From an uncultured Clostridia bacterium (GTDB lineage: Bacteria; Bacillota; Clostridia; UBA1381), in NCBI GenBank assembly GCA_959602045.1, contig CAUGRT010000008.1, positions 1 through 64,000 of the forward strand: 64,000 bases of DNA, read 5' to 3'. The notes below the pieces were generated by a model. The model searched no databases. It had not been told where the DNA came from and saw nothing but the letters and a program-made list of their open reading frames with translations. Both the position numbers and the translations under genes were made by a program. Positions 25,745-34,882 of the stretch are shown piece by piece (the first letter of the stretch is position 1; each line of letters starts with the position of its first letter).

Positions 25745-27544
25745 TTAATCCAATTCCTTTAAGCCGGTATATAACTCGTAATACCGCCCCTTTTGCTCCA
25801 ACAGTTCCTGATGGCTGCCGCGTTCGATAATCTCCCCGTGTTCCAGTACCATAATCGCGTCCGCATTCCGAATCGTCGAAAGCCGATGCGCAATCACAAA
25901 GGTTGTACGGTTTTCCATCAGCGCATCCATGCCCTCGTTAATATGCTTCTCCGTCATGGTATCGACCGAACTGGTCGCCTCATCCAGCACCAGAATCGGT
26001 GCCTTTGATAAAGCCGCTCTTGCAATATTGAGAAGCTGCCGCTGTCCCTGGGATAAATTCGCGCCATCGCCCTCCAATACGGTCTGATACCCCTGCGGCA
26101 GATGGCGAATAAAGCTGTGCGCGCTGGCTGTAACCGCCGCCGCACGAACCTCATCGTCCGTTGCGTCCAAACGTCCGTAACGGATATTTTCCATCACCGT
26201 ACCGGTAAACAAATGCGTATCCTGCAAGACTACCGCAATATTCTCGCGAAGGCTGTCGCGCGTGATATTTTCAATATCAACACCATCAATCGTTATTTTT
26301 CCTTTGTTAATCTCATAAAATCGTGTAATCAAATTTGTAATCGTTGTTTTTCCGGCTCCGGTCGAACCCACCAAAGCAATCTTCTGTCCGGGATGTGCGT
26401 AAATCGACACATCCTTTAAAATCGTTTTATCCGGATTATAGCCGAAAGTCACATGATCAATAATGACATCGCCCTTGATATGCTCCATCGGCTTTTCATT
26501 TGTGCCGACTGTTTCCGGCTCCAAGTCCATGACCTCAAAAACACGCTCCGCACCGGCAAGCGCCGACATCACCGTTGTCAGCTGCTGTGCAAATTCATTA
26601 ATCGGGCGCGAAAACTGTCTTGAAAAGTTCACGAACACCGCCAGACCGCCCACATCAAAGCCCTTTAACACGCATAAAACAGCGCCAACACCTGCGGTCA
26701 GCGTGTAATTCACCTGTCCCATCGCGTTCATTACCGGTCCCATAATTCCACCGGCAAACTGCGCCTTAACCTGCGCATTACGCAATGCATCATTCAGCTT
26801 TGAAAATTCTTCGACCGTCTGATCCTCGTGACAGAATACCTTAATAACCTTCTGTCCGGTCACGCTTTCCTCGATATATCCGTTCACTGCGCCGAGCGCT
26901 GCCTGCTGCTTGCCGAAATGTTTTCTGGATCTCGCAGCAATCGTTGTACCGACCTTCGCCATAATCGGCGCCATCACCAGCGTAACAATCGTCAGCCATA
27001 CATTCGTATACAGCATCAATGTCAGTGTTCCGACAATGCTGATAACGCCGGAAACAATCTGAACGATCGTATTATTGAGCATCTCGCCGATCGTGTCCAC
27101 GTCGTTCGTGTATCGGCTCATTATATCACCGGTCGGATTGGTATCGAAAAACCGTACCGGAAGCTTTTGCATTTTGGTAAACAGCTCGGAACGAATCTTT
27201 GATAACGCGCGCTGCGAAATGCCAATCATGGTTCGGGTTTGAAAATAAGTTGCCAAAACCCCCACCAGATAAACCGCTGCCATCAGCACTAAGCCATGCA
27301 GCAATCCTAACGTATTTCCAGGCGCTCCTCCTGGTGGTGCAATATAATTATTGATAATCGGCCGCAGTAAGTAAGATCCGGCAAGGTTTGATGCGGCGCT
27401 GAGCAGTACGCAGAAAAACGCAAATCCCAGTTTTGCCCAATCTCCTCGCAGGTAACTTGCCAGCCGTTTAAGCGTCGCTTTTGTATTTTTCGGTTTCTTG
27501 ACCGGTCCTTGATTTCTTCCTCCCGGTCCTCTTAATGGCGGCAT
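25745..27544 (-). CDS. ABC exporter half-transporter, catalytically complete subunit
   Basis: This is a type IV ABC exporter subunit of 599 residues. A basic Pro/Gly-rich N-terminus (1-30) precedes a six-helix membrane domain (about 35-330) and an ATPase domain with Walker A GSTGAGKTT near 395, the variant signature LSQGQRQLL and Walker B LVLDEATSSVD with the catalytic Glu present. The gene lies one base below the sister subunit gene, so they form a heterodimer like LmrCD/BmrCD that moves lipids, drugs or peptides out of the cell. The substrate cannot be told from sequence. Since the sister has the degenerate site, this one carries the productive Walker B. Confidence 0.93.
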   Translation of the reverse strand: MPPLRGPGGRNQGPVKKPKNTKATLKRLASYLRGDWAKLGFAFFCVLLSAASNLAGSYLLRPIINNYIAPPGGAPGNTLGLLHGLVLMAAVYLVGVLATYFQTRTMIGISQRALSKIRSELFTKMQKLPVRFFDTNPTGDIMSRYTNDVDTIGEMLNNTIVQIVSGVISIVGTLTLMLYTNVWLTIVTLVMAPIMAKVGTTIAARSRKHFGKQQAALGAVNGYIEESVTGQKVIKVFCHEDQTVEEFSKLNDALRNAQVKAQFAGGIMGPVMNAMGQVNYTLTAGVGAVLCVLKGFDVGGLAVFVNFSRQFSRPINEFAQQLTTVMSALAGAERVFEVMDLEPETVGTNEKPMEHIKGDVIIDHVTFGYNPDKTILKDVSIYAHPGQKIALVGSTGAGKTTITNLITRFYEINKGKITIDGVDIENITRDSLRENIAVVLQDTHLFTGTVMENIRYGRLDATDDEVRAAAVTASAHSFIRHLPQGYQTVLEGDGANLSQGQRQLLNIARAALSKAPILVLDEATSSVDTMTEKHINEGMDALMENRTTFVIAHRLSTIRNADAIMVLEHGEIIERGSHQELLEQKGRYYELYTGLKELD

Positions 27545-27545
27545 A

Positions 27546-29279
27546 TCAGGACACCTCCTTTATATCCGTCTGTGACGAATAAATTTCCCGATATTCCTCG
27601 TTACTGCGGAGCAGCTCCTCATGCGTGCCCATGCCGGAAATTTTTCCGTCCTCAAGCACCAGGATCTTATCCGCGTCAATCACCGAATTAATCCGCTGTG
27701 AAATAATAATTTTTGTCGAATCCTTCAAAGAGGTTCGGAACGCCTCCCGGATTTTAGCCTCCGTTGCCGTATCTACCGCACTGGTGCTGTCATCCAGAAT
27801 CAGAATCTTCGGCTTTTTCAGCAACGCACGCGCAATACACAAGCGTTGCTTCTGACCGCCCGAAACATTCACGCCGCCCTGTCCCAGTTCGGTTTCATAC
27901 CCCTCGGTAAAGCTCCGGACAAAATCATTTGCCTGGGCGCTTTCGGCAGCCGCATAGATTTCCTCATCCTCCGCCTGCTCATCGCCCCATTTCAGATTTT
28001 CGCGAATCGTCCCGGAGAACAAAACATTCTTTTGCAAAACCATTCCGACCGCCGTCCGCAGATGCTCCAGTCCGTAATCCCGTACATCCACACCGTCAAT
28101 CAGCACGGCTCCCTCCGTCACGTCATACAGACGCGGAATGAGCTGAACCAATGTCGTCTTGCCGCTTCCCGTTGTTCCGATAATGCCGACCGTTTCGCCC
28201 GGCTCAATCTTAAACGAGATATTTTCCAGAATATTTTCCTCCCGATTCGGATAATATTTAAAATACACATTCCGAAATTCAATGCCGCCTTTTTCAATCA
28301 CCGCGTCCTTGCGCTTTGCAGCATCATCCGTCAAATCTACCGTTGTATCCAGTACCTCTGTAATTCGCCGTGAGGATGCCATCGCACGCGAGGACTGCAT
28401 AATAATCATCGAAAGCATCATTAAGGACATCAATATCTGCACAATGTAGGTGGTAAACGCCGTCAGATCTCCGACCTGCATGCCGCCGTTAATGACCAGT
28501 TTTCCGCCGTTCCATACCACCAGTAACGTCGTCAGGTTCATCGCCAGCATCATGATCGGCATCGCAAATACCACAACGCCCAATGCGCTTAACGTCGTAT
28601 CCATCAAATCCGTATTGGATTTGGTAAACTTCTCAATTTCAAACTTCTCACGCACAAAGGATTTTACTACGCGCACATTCGTGATATTTTCCTGAATACC
28701 GGAATTGAGCGCGTCCAGTTTCCTCTGCATTTTTCCAAACCGCGGAAATCCGACCCGAAGCACAATAATAATCGCAACCAACAGACACGGGATAATATAA
28801 ATCAAAATCTTTGCCAACTCAATATTAATGCTGATCGCCATAATCAATCCGCCGATCAACATTCCCGGCGCACGCATTGCCATAATCAAACTCATACGAA
28901 TCAGATTCTGCATCTGCGTAATATCGTTTGTCAGCCGTGTAACCAGTGACCCTGTTGAAAAATCATCAATATTCTTAAACGAAAACCGCTGAACCTTTTC
29001 AAACAAATCCTTTCGCAAATCCACCGAAAAATACACCGACGCGCGAATAGACAGATAATGTCCCCCGACACCGCCGAAAATCATCAGCGCAATGAATCCC
29101 AGCATCATCCCTGCCCGTTCCAGAATATACGCCGTATCCGCATTGGGGATTCCGACATTAATCATGCCCGACATAATCTTCGGCAGCACAATCTCTCCCA
29201 GAACCTCCGTCAGCATCAGCAACGGTCCGAATATGAAAAACGGGAGATACGGTTTTATATATTTCCAGTAATGCCTCAA
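27546..29279 (-). CDS. ABC exporter half-transporter, degenerate-site subunit
   Basis: This 577-residue partner has a six-helix membrane domain (1-310), then an ATPase domain with Walker A GTTGSGKTT near 367 and the canonical signature VSGGQKQRL. Its Walker B reads ILILDDSTSAVD, so the catalytic Glu is Asp. That is the mark of the degenerate site in heterodimeric exporters. Translation seems to start at TTG (29279) behind AAAGGA. There is no in-frame ATG near. The gene is first in the two-gene operon, with copy B of the foldback element and another inverted repeat in the 368-bp gap upstream. Confidence 0.92.
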   Translation of the reverse strand: MRHYWKYIKPYLPFFIFGPLLMLTEVLGEIVLPKIMSGMINVGIPNADTAYILERAGMMLGFIALMIFGGVGGHYLSIRASVYFSVDLRKDLFEKVQRFSFKNIDDFSTGSLVTRLTNDITQMQNLIRMSLIMAMRAPGMLIGGLIMAISINIELAKILIYIIPCLLVAIIIVLRVGFPRFGKMQRKLDALNSGIQENITNVRVVKSFVREKFEIEKFTKSNTDLMDTTLSALGVVVFAMPIMMLAMNLTTLLVVWNGGKLVINGGMQVGDLTAFTTYIVQILMSLMMLSMIIMQSSRAMASSRRITEVLDTTVDLTDDAAKRKDAVIEKGGIEFRNVYFKYYPNREENILENISFKIEPGETVGIIGTTGSGKTTLVQLIPRLYDVTEGAVLIDGVDVRDYGLEHLRTAVGMVLQKNVLFSGTIRENLKWGDEQAEDEEIYAAAESAQANDFVRSFTEGYETELGQGGVNVSGGQKQRLCIARALLKKPKILILDDSTSAVDTATEAKIREAFRTSLKDSTKIIISQRINSVIDADKILVLEDGKISGMGTHEELLRSNEEYREIYSSQTDIKEVS

Positions 29280-29309
29280 TCCATCATATCCTTTCAGTAT
29301 CTTTATTTA

Positions 29310-29416
29310 GGCGATTGCATAACCCAAAAATCCCACAGCTGCGTTACTCTTTGCAGATCATATTTATTTGCTTGAATGGCAGTAAATACAAGTCTGATAG
29401 ACATTTTGCAATCGCC
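29310..29416. repeat. Inverted-repeat-bounded 107-bp element
   Basis: GGCGATTGCA (29310-29319) and TGCAATCGCC (29407-29416) are perfect inverted ends around an 87-bp interior. The interior does not resemble the eight-copy family. No second copy exists in this window. It sits directly above the ABC exporter start region. Confidence 0.6.
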
Positions 29417-29497
29417 GCATATCTTTTTCTTACAAAATAAGATTTCTTTCATTTTCGGATCTTGAATGCTTAAATCCGAAAAACATGGTTGCTCGCC

Positions 29498-29595
29498 GGG
29501 ATTGCATGGGATTTTTATTCTATTGCGGCTCAGACATCCGCTACGCTGCGCGGAGTAGAACTCGCCTCCATAGAATAAAAATCCCATGCAATCCC
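29498..29595 (-). repeat. Dispersed foldback element, copy B
   Basis: Long-core copy. The arms GGGATTGCATGGGATTTTT (from 29498) and AAAAATCCCATGCAATCCC (to 29595) pair perfectly and the stem continues through ATTCTAT, about 26 bp in all. The core is identical to copies D, E and G. It lies between pyrG and the ABC exporter, about 50 bp below the pyrG stop. Confidence 0.92.
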
Positions 29596-29647
29596 TACTT
29601 AATTAAGAAATTTTACGTTTATATTTCCCCGATAGGGGCTTTCTCAA

Positions 29648-31270
29648 TCAAAGCGATTTCTTTTTCTTCAGCGCCGCACCGATAAAGGAACGGAATAACG
29701 GATGCGCATGATTCGGCCGCGACTTAAATTCCGGATGGAATTGTACCGCCAAGAACCACGGATGCTCCGGAATTTCCACCATCTCCACCAGCTTTTCATT
29801 CGGTGACTGACCGCTCAAAACCATTCCGTTTTCTTCAATTTCTCTGCGATAATAGTTATTAAATTCATAACGGTGTCTGTGCCGCTCATAAATCAAATCA
29901 CTGTCATAAACCTCATAAGCTAAGGTATCCGCCTTAATCTTGCACGGATAAATGCCCAGACGCATCGTACCGCCGAGATTTTCAACATCCTTCTGCTCCG
30001 GCATCAGATCAATAACCGGATGTGTTGTATTCGGGTTCAGCTCCGATGAATGAGCGTCCTGATAACCCAAAACATTTCTTGCATATTCGATCACGGCAAT
30101 CTGCATTCCTAAGCAGATTCCGAAGTACGGAATATTATTCTCGCGCGCATACTGTGCCGCAAGAATTTTTCCATCAATTCCCCGATCGCCAAAGCCGCCC
30201 GGTACCAAAATTCCATCACTGTTTTTCAGCATATCGTCCACCGTTTCGGGCGTAACTTCTTCACTGTTAATCCACTGAATATTCACATTGGCATAATTTT
30301 CGATTCCGCCATGCTTTAATGCCTCGACGATTGAGATATATGCGTCATGCAGTGAAACATACTTTCCGACCAAGGAAATCGTCACCTCGTCCTTGTCCCC
30401 CTGCATTAAATCCTTGACAACGCCGACCATTTCACGCCACTGCGTCAAATCCGGCTCCCGATCCTCCAGACCCAAACGGCGGCATACCACCTTTGCAAAA
30501 CCCTGCTCCTCTAATGCCAGCGGAACCTCATACAGCGTTTCCAAATCCAGATTTTCGATTACGCAATCCGGCTGAACATTACAGAACAGACCGATTTTTT
30601 CCCGCAAGCCTTCTTCTAAAGCCTTTTCGGTTCTTAAAACCAGTACATCCGGCTGAATTCCGAAGCTTAACAGCTCCTTAACGCTGTGCTGCGTCGGCTT
30701 TGTTTTCTGCTCACCGGACGTTGAAATATACGGAATCAGCGTCAGATGGATGTACATGCAATTCTCCTTGCCGACCTCTGTAGCAACCTGACGGATCGCC
30801 TCGATAAACGGCGTAGACTCAATATCTCCGACCGTTCCGCCGATTTCGGTAATGACAATATCGGTTTCCTCGGTCTGTGCCACACGATAAACCCGTTCCT
30901 TAATTTCATTGGTTATATGCGGAATAACCTGAACCGTGCGCCCCTCGTAATCGCCGCGGCGCTCCTTTGAGATCACCGACCAATAAATCTTGCCGGTAGT
31001 AACATTGGAATTAATGCTCAGATTTTCATCAATAAAACGCTCATAATGTCCAAGATCCAAATCGGTTTCTGCACCGTCATCCGTTACGAACACCTCGCCG
31101 TGCTGATAAGGGCTCATCGTTCCCGGGTCGATATTGATATACGGATCGAATTTCTGCATAGTGACCTTATAGCCTCTTGCCTTCAGTAACCGTCCCAGGG
31201 ATGCCGCCGTAATGCCTTTGCCCAGTCCTGATACAACTCCGCCTGTTACAAATATATATTTCGTAGCCAT
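29648..31270 (-). CDS. pyrG: CTP synthase
   Basis: This enzyme aminates UTP to CTP using glutamine and ATP. The synthase domain (1-265) opens with KYIFVTGGVVSGLGKGITAAS and has DPYINIDPGTMSPYQHGEVFVTDDGAETDLDLGHYERF. The class I glutaminase domain (about 285-540) has the nucleophile elbow PYFGICLGMQ and the C-terminal His-Glu in QFHPEFKSRP. The length is 540 residues from the ATG at 31270. It is third in the operon lrp-aminotransferase-pyrG, 32 bp below the aminotransferase. All catalytic residues are visible. Confidence 0.98.
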   Translation of the reverse strand: MATKYIFVTGGVVSGLGKGITAASLGRLLKARGYKVTMQKFDPYINIDPGTMSPYQHGEVFVTDDGAETDLDLGHYERFIDENLSINSNVTTGKIYWSVISKERRGDYEGRTVQVIPHITNEIKERVYRVAQTEETDIVITEIGGTVGDIESTPFIEAIRQVATEVGKENCMYIHLTLIPYISTSGEQKTKPTQHSVKELLSFGIQPDVLVLRTEKALEEGLREKIGLFCNVQPDCVIENLDLETLYEVPLALEEQGFAKVVCRRLGLEDREPDLTQWREMVGVVKDLMQGDKDEVTISLVGKYVSLHDAYISIVEALKHGGIENYANVNIQWINSEEVTPETVDDMLKNSDGILVPGGFGDRGIDGKILAAQYARENNIPYFGICLGMQIAVIEYARNVLGYQDAHSSELNPNTTHPVIDLMPEQKDVENLGGTMRLGIYPCKIKADTLAYEVYDSDLIYERHRHRYEFNNYYRREIEENGMVLSGQSPNEKLVEMVEIPEHPWFLAVQFHPEFKSRPNHAHPLFRSFIGAALKKKKSL

Positions 31271-31302
31271 TGATATTTTTTCCTTTCTGTAATCACGGTG
31301 CA

Positions 31303-32478
31303 TCACTTCTTATAGCGATTCACAAATTTCTCTATTCTCTTTAACGCTTCCTGAATATTTTCAATAGAATATGCATACGAGCATCGGATAAAACCTTCTC
31401 CGCTTTCGCCGAATGCCGTTCCCGGAACAACCGCAACCTTTTCTTCACGCAGCAGCCGCTCACAAAATTCCTGACTGTTCATCCCCGTAGACTTGATGCA
31501 GGGGAATACATAAAACGCACCCAGCGGCTCAAAGCAGGAAAGCCCCATCGCCCGAAAACCGTCTACTATGTAGCGGCGGCGATAATTGTATTCACATCGC
31601 ATATCCTCCACATCGCGGTCACAATTCTTCAATGCTTCAATCGCCGCATACTGTGCCGTTGTCGGCGCGGACATAATCCCAAACTGATGCACCTTTGTCA
31701 TGAGCTTGATCAGCCGCTGCGGCCCCAATGCATAACCCAATCTCCAGCCCGTCATGGCAAATGCCTTTGAAAAGCCGTTTACAACCACTGTCCGCTCGCG
31801 CATTCCGTCAATTGCCGAAAACGGAGTATGCGGTTCATCGCCATATCGCAATTCGCCGTAAATCTCGTCCGAAAGCACTAAAATATCCGTTCCGCGCAGC
31901 ACCTCCGCAATCGCTTCAAAATCCGCTCTGGACATAACGCCGCCCGTCGGATTATTCGGATAAGGCAGAATCAGCAGCTTGGTTTTATCGGTAATCTTCG
32001 CACGCAGCTGCTCCGGAAGCAACCGGAAATCATCTTCTTCCTTCGTTTCAATCGGAACCGGCACACCGCCTGCCATCGCCGTCAACGGCTTATAGCAGAC
32101 AAAACTCGGCTCTACAATCAGCACCTCATCTCCGGGATTAATCACACTGCGAATCATTGCGTCAATCGCCTCGGAGCCGCCGACCGTAACCAGTACCTCG
32201 CCCTTGGGATCATAGTCAACATGAAATTTTCTTTTATTATACTCACAAATCGCCTCACGCAGCTCGATCAGACCGGCATTGGCGGTATAGTGCGTCTGCG
32301 CCTTTTCCAGCGAATAAATACCAGCCTCACGAATTGTCCACGGCGTAGCGAAATCCGGTTCACCCACGCCCAGTGAGATAGCATCGTCCATCTCTGCCAC
32401 AATATCAAAAAACTTTCGGATTCCCGATGGCGGAAGTCCGTCTACCGTACGATTTACAAGCTTATCCAAATCTATCAT
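31303..32478 (-). CDS. PLP-dependent class I/II aminotransferase
   Basis: This 391-residue fold-type I aminotransferase is similar to the PatA/AspC-like enzymes that act on aspartate or aromatic amino acids. The substrate is not fixed by sequence. Markers are ISLGVGEPDFATPW near residue 35, PYPNNPTGGVMSRADFEAI, the YGELRY region, and the PLP lysine in VVNGFSKAFAMTGWRLGYALG near residue 235. A conserved Arg is in GFIRCSYAYS. Its start overlaps the stop of the Lrp gene by four bases, so the regulator probably controls this gene and pyrG. Confidence 0.9.
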   Translation of the reverse strand: MIDLDKLVNRTVDGLPPSGIRKFFDIVAEMDDAISLGVGEPDFATPWTIREAGIYSLEKAQTHYTANAGLIELREAICEYNKRKFHVDYDPKGEVLVTVGGSEAIDAMIRSVINPGDEVLIVEPSFVCYKPLTAMAGGVPVPIETKEEDDFRLLPEQLRAKITDKTKLLILPYPNNPTGGVMSRADFEAIAEVLRGTDILVLSDEIYGELRYGDEPHTPFSAIDGMRERTVVVNGFSKAFAMTGWRLGYALGPQRLIKLMTKVHQFGIMSAPTTAQYAAIEALKNCDRDVEDMRCEYNYRRRYIVDGFRAMGLSCFEPLGAFYVFPCIKSTGMNSQEFCERLLREEKVAVVPGTAFGESGEGFIRCSYAYSIENIQEALKRIEKFVNRYKK

Positions 32479-32957
32479 AATGTTATTACCTGTCTTGTAT
32501 CCTTTTCATCATCCTCGAATACAATGCCTTCCTCCTTGTATTTTTTCAGCACAAAATGCGTTGCCGTTGATAAAATCGCGTCCATCGGCGCCAGCTTCTG
32601 CGCCACGAACAACGCGACCTCTTTCATGGTCTTTCCCTTAATCGTCACCGCCAAATCATATGCGCCGCTCATCAAATACAACGATTCTACCTGCGGATAC
32701 TTATAAATCCGCTCTGCAATCTTATCAAAGCCCTCGCCGCGCTGCGGTGTTACGCGCAGTTCAATCAGTGCCGTAACCACTTCGCAATCGGTTTTATCCC
32801 AGTTAATCAAAGTCTTGTAGCCTACAATAACGTTGTTCTTTTCAAGATTTTTAATCTCCTGCTCTACCTGTTCCTCATCCAATCCCAGCATCTGGGCAAT
32901 CTTCGCTCGTACAACGCCGTTCTTTTCCTTATCCAGAATCCTCAAAATATCATCCAT
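32475..32957 (-). CDS. Lrp/AsnC-family transcriptional regulator
   Basis: This 160-residue amino-acid-responsive regulator has an N-terminal winged helix (residues 1-60: MDDILRILDKEKNGVVRAKI, LEKNNVIVGYKTLINWDK). The RAM/AsnC effector domain follows (about 65-145: VTALIELRVTPQRGEGFDKI, VESLYLMSGAYDLAVTIKG). The C-terminus carries about 15 extra acidic residues. The start is set at 32957, since the frame above it lacks a ribosome-binding site. It is four-base-coupled to the aminotransferase gene, which suggests it senses that enzyme's substrate or product. Confidence 0.9.
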   Translation of the reverse strand: MDDILRILDKEKNGVVRAKIAQMLGLDEEQVEQEIKNLEKNNVIVGYKTLINWDKTDCEVVTALIELRVTPQRGEGFDKIAERIYKYPQVESLYLMSGAYDLAVTIKGKTMKEVALFVAQKLAPMDAILSTATHFVLKKYKEEGIVFEDDEKDTRQVITL

Positions 32958-33123
32958 TTTCTGCCCATTCCTTTCTTTTCCGGACTTCTTTTCAGAATTA
33001 TACACACAAAAGGTCATTTTATCTTACTATTATATATTAAAATCAAAAAAATTGCTATAGTTTTTAGAAAAAAAGTTATACAAATTTCAGAGAAAATTTT
33101 GTAAAAATTTAAGCCATATAAAA

Positions 33124-33153
33124 AAACAGGAGATTTTCATGGCATCTCCTGTT
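33124..33153 (-). terminator. Terminator of the rnf operon
   Basis: AAACAGGAGAT pairs perfectly with ATCTCCTGTTT around an eight-base loop and is followed by TTTTTTT on the minus strand, 15 bp below rnfB. Confidence 0.92.
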
Positions 33154-33167
33154 TCTTTTTCCGGATA

Positions 33168-33959
33168 TTATTCTTTCCTGTAAATCGCATGCCGCGGACA
33201 TTTTTTTGCGCAAAGTCCGCAATTTTTGCATTTATTGTAATCAATTACAGCATAGTGATCCTCGACATGGATTGCGTCGAACGGACAATTCTTTTCACAA
33301 ATTTTGCACCCGATACATCCTGCCTTGCAATATTGATTGACTTGCTTTCCTGTTTCGGGATTCTGACAAACCACCCACTGCTTAAATTTTTTCGGCACAA
33401 AATGGATAATCCCCTTGGGGCAGCGTTTCAGGCACTGACCGCATGCGGTACATTTATCCTCATCCACCACCGCAACACCGTTCTGAACGGAAATCGCACC
33501 GAATTTACAGACGCGCGTACAACTGCCCAATCCCAGACAGCCGCTCGGACATTCCTTTGCACCGCCGCCCAGGCGCGCCTCGGCAGTACATTCCCGAACA
33601 CCCTCATACTCATATTTATAAACCACACTGTTGCAGTCGCCGCCGCAAGCAACCCTTGCCACCATCTCGACCACCTCACCGGCGTCTACGCCCATGATTT
33701 CCGAAATCTTCTGTGCCACAGGCGCTTTGCCGACGCTACAGCAGTTCACCGGTGCTCCGGCGTTGACAATCGCATCCGCATAGGCACTGCATCCGGCATA
33801 TCCGCATGCACCGCAGTTTGCTCCGGGCAGTACCGTTAAAATCTTTTCTGCCCGTTCATCGGTTTTTACCTCAAATACAAAGGATGCCGCGGCAAGCAAA
33901 ACGCCGAACAGCAACCCTGTTCCGCCAACTACCGCAACCGCTAATAGTATTCCTGTCAT
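33168..33959 (-). CDS. rnfB: Rnf complex subunit RnfB (iron-sulfur protein)
   Basis: This is the electron-entry subunit of the ferredoxin:NAD+ oxidoreductase that pumps Na+ or H+. A membrane anchor (1-27) is followed by the RnfB-type cluster site PGANCGACGYAGCSAYADAI with a later Cys (about residues 45-75). Ferredoxin-like 4Fe-4S sets include CTACGQCLKRCPKG, CKAGCIGCKICEKNCPFDA and CKNCGLCAKKCPRHA. The 263-residue length is normal. It is the last gene of rnfCDGEAB but is separated from rnfA by 341 bp holding two foldback elements, which is unusual for this otherwise tightly packed operon. Confidence 0.97.
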   Translation of the reverse strand: MTGILLAVAVVGGTGLLFGVLLAAASFVFEVKTDERAEKILTVLPGANCGACGYAGCSAYADAIVNAGAPVNCCSVGKAPVAQKISEIMGVDAGEVVEMVARVACGGDCNSVVYKYEYEGVRECTAEARLGGGAKECPSGCLGLGSCTRVCKFGAISVQNGVAVVDEDKCTACGQCLKRCPKGIIHFVPKKFKQWVVCQNPETGKQVNQYCKAGCIGCKICEKNCPFDAIHVEDHYAVIDYNKCKNCGLCAKKCPRHAIYRKE

Positions 33960-34031
33960 CGTTTAATCATTGACTCCTTTCATCGCTTGACCCGAACGAT
34001 TGTAAATTTTCCAAATAACACATACCTTGCC

Positions 34032-34122
34032 GAAAATTCGTGTGTTTTTATTCTGCGTAGGCGAGTTCCGCGCAGCGTAGCGGATGTTTGAGCCGCAGCC
34101 GAATAAAAATACACGAATTTTC
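34032..34122 (+). repeat. Dispersed foldback element, copy C
   Basis: Short-core copy (GGCGAGTTCCGCGCAGCG). Arms GAAAATTCGTGTG-TTTTTATTC and GAATAAAAATACACGAATTTTC pair over 22 bp with one G-T wobble. It lies between rnfA and rnfB, antisense to the operon. Confidence 0.9.
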
Positions 34123-34171
34123 CAACCGCATTTCCGTTTTTTTACTCTTACGATCCCGAATAAATCGGTAT

Positions 34172-34271
34172 GGGATAGCGCGTGTATGTTTCTATGGATG
34201 GAGGCGAGTTCTACTCCGCGCAGCGTAGCGGATGTCTGAGCCGGAATCCATAGAAATATACACGCTATCCC
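34172..34271 (+). repeat. Dispersed foldback element, copy D
   Basis: Long-core copy. Arms GGGATAGCGCGTGTATG-TTTCTATGGAT and ATCCATAGAAA-TATACACGCTATCCC pair with one two-base bulge and one wobble. It is only 49 bp from copy C, same orientation, just below the rnfA stop. Confidence 0.9.
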
Positions 34272-34300
34272 CCCGGAGGTTTACAATCATCCGCAAAAGC

Positions 34301-34882
34301 CTATATCGAAAATCCCGAGAATCCCATAAATCCAATCGCCATCAATCCTGCCGTAATCAGCGCAATCGGAAAGCCGCGGAATGACTCCGGCACAGCCCCC
34401 TCATCAATGGTTTCGCGGATTCCCGACATCAGCACAATTGCCAGGGTGAATCCCAATCCGGCAAACACGCCGAACAATACGGAATAGAGCAGGTTGTAGC
34501 CATTCTGTACATTCAGCAGCGACGCGCTCAAGACCGCACAGTTAGTTGTAATCAGTGGCAGATAAATCCCCAGCGCATTATACAGCGGCGGCATGGATTT
34601 TTTGATAAACATCTCTACCAGCTGCACCAACCCGGCAATAATCAAAATAAACAAAATCGTCTGAAGATACTCCAGATGAAACGGTACCAATAAATATGTA
34701 TTTGCCAGATAGGTAAACAGCGATGCAATTCCCATAACAAACGTTACCGCCATTCCCATGCCCAATGCCGTATCGGTCTTTTTGGATACGCCCAAAAACG
34801 GACAGATTCCGTAAAACTTCACCATGACGAAGTTTTCGGTCAGCAAAGCGCTCAATAATATCGCAATAATTTCCTTAACCAT
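34301..34882 (-). CDS. rnfA: Rnf complex subunit RnfA
   Basis: This is an integral membrane subunit (193 residues, about six helices) of the Rnf pump, paralogous to RnfE. It has the family features LLTENFVMVKFYGICPFLGVSKK, with the conserved Cys near the first helix that helps hold the membrane iron-sulfur site, and LPLITTNCAVL with the second Cys. It overlaps rnfE by eight bases. The gene below, rnfB, is unusually far away. Confidence 0.97.
   Translation of the reverse strand: MVKEIIAILLSALLTENFVMVKFYGICPFLGVSKKTDTALGMGMAVTFVMGIASLFTYLANTYLLVPFHLEYLQTILFILIIAGLVQLVEMFIKKSMPPLYNALGIYLPLITTNCAVLSASLLNVQNGYNLLYSVLFGVFAGLGFTLAIVLMSGIRETIDEGAVPESFRGFPIALITAGLMAIGFMGFSGFSI

Noticed and set aside
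33018..33120. Promoter for the lrp operon
   Set aside because: The gap is very AT-rich with several TATAAT-like strings but no convincing -35/-10 pair, so I do not assign one.
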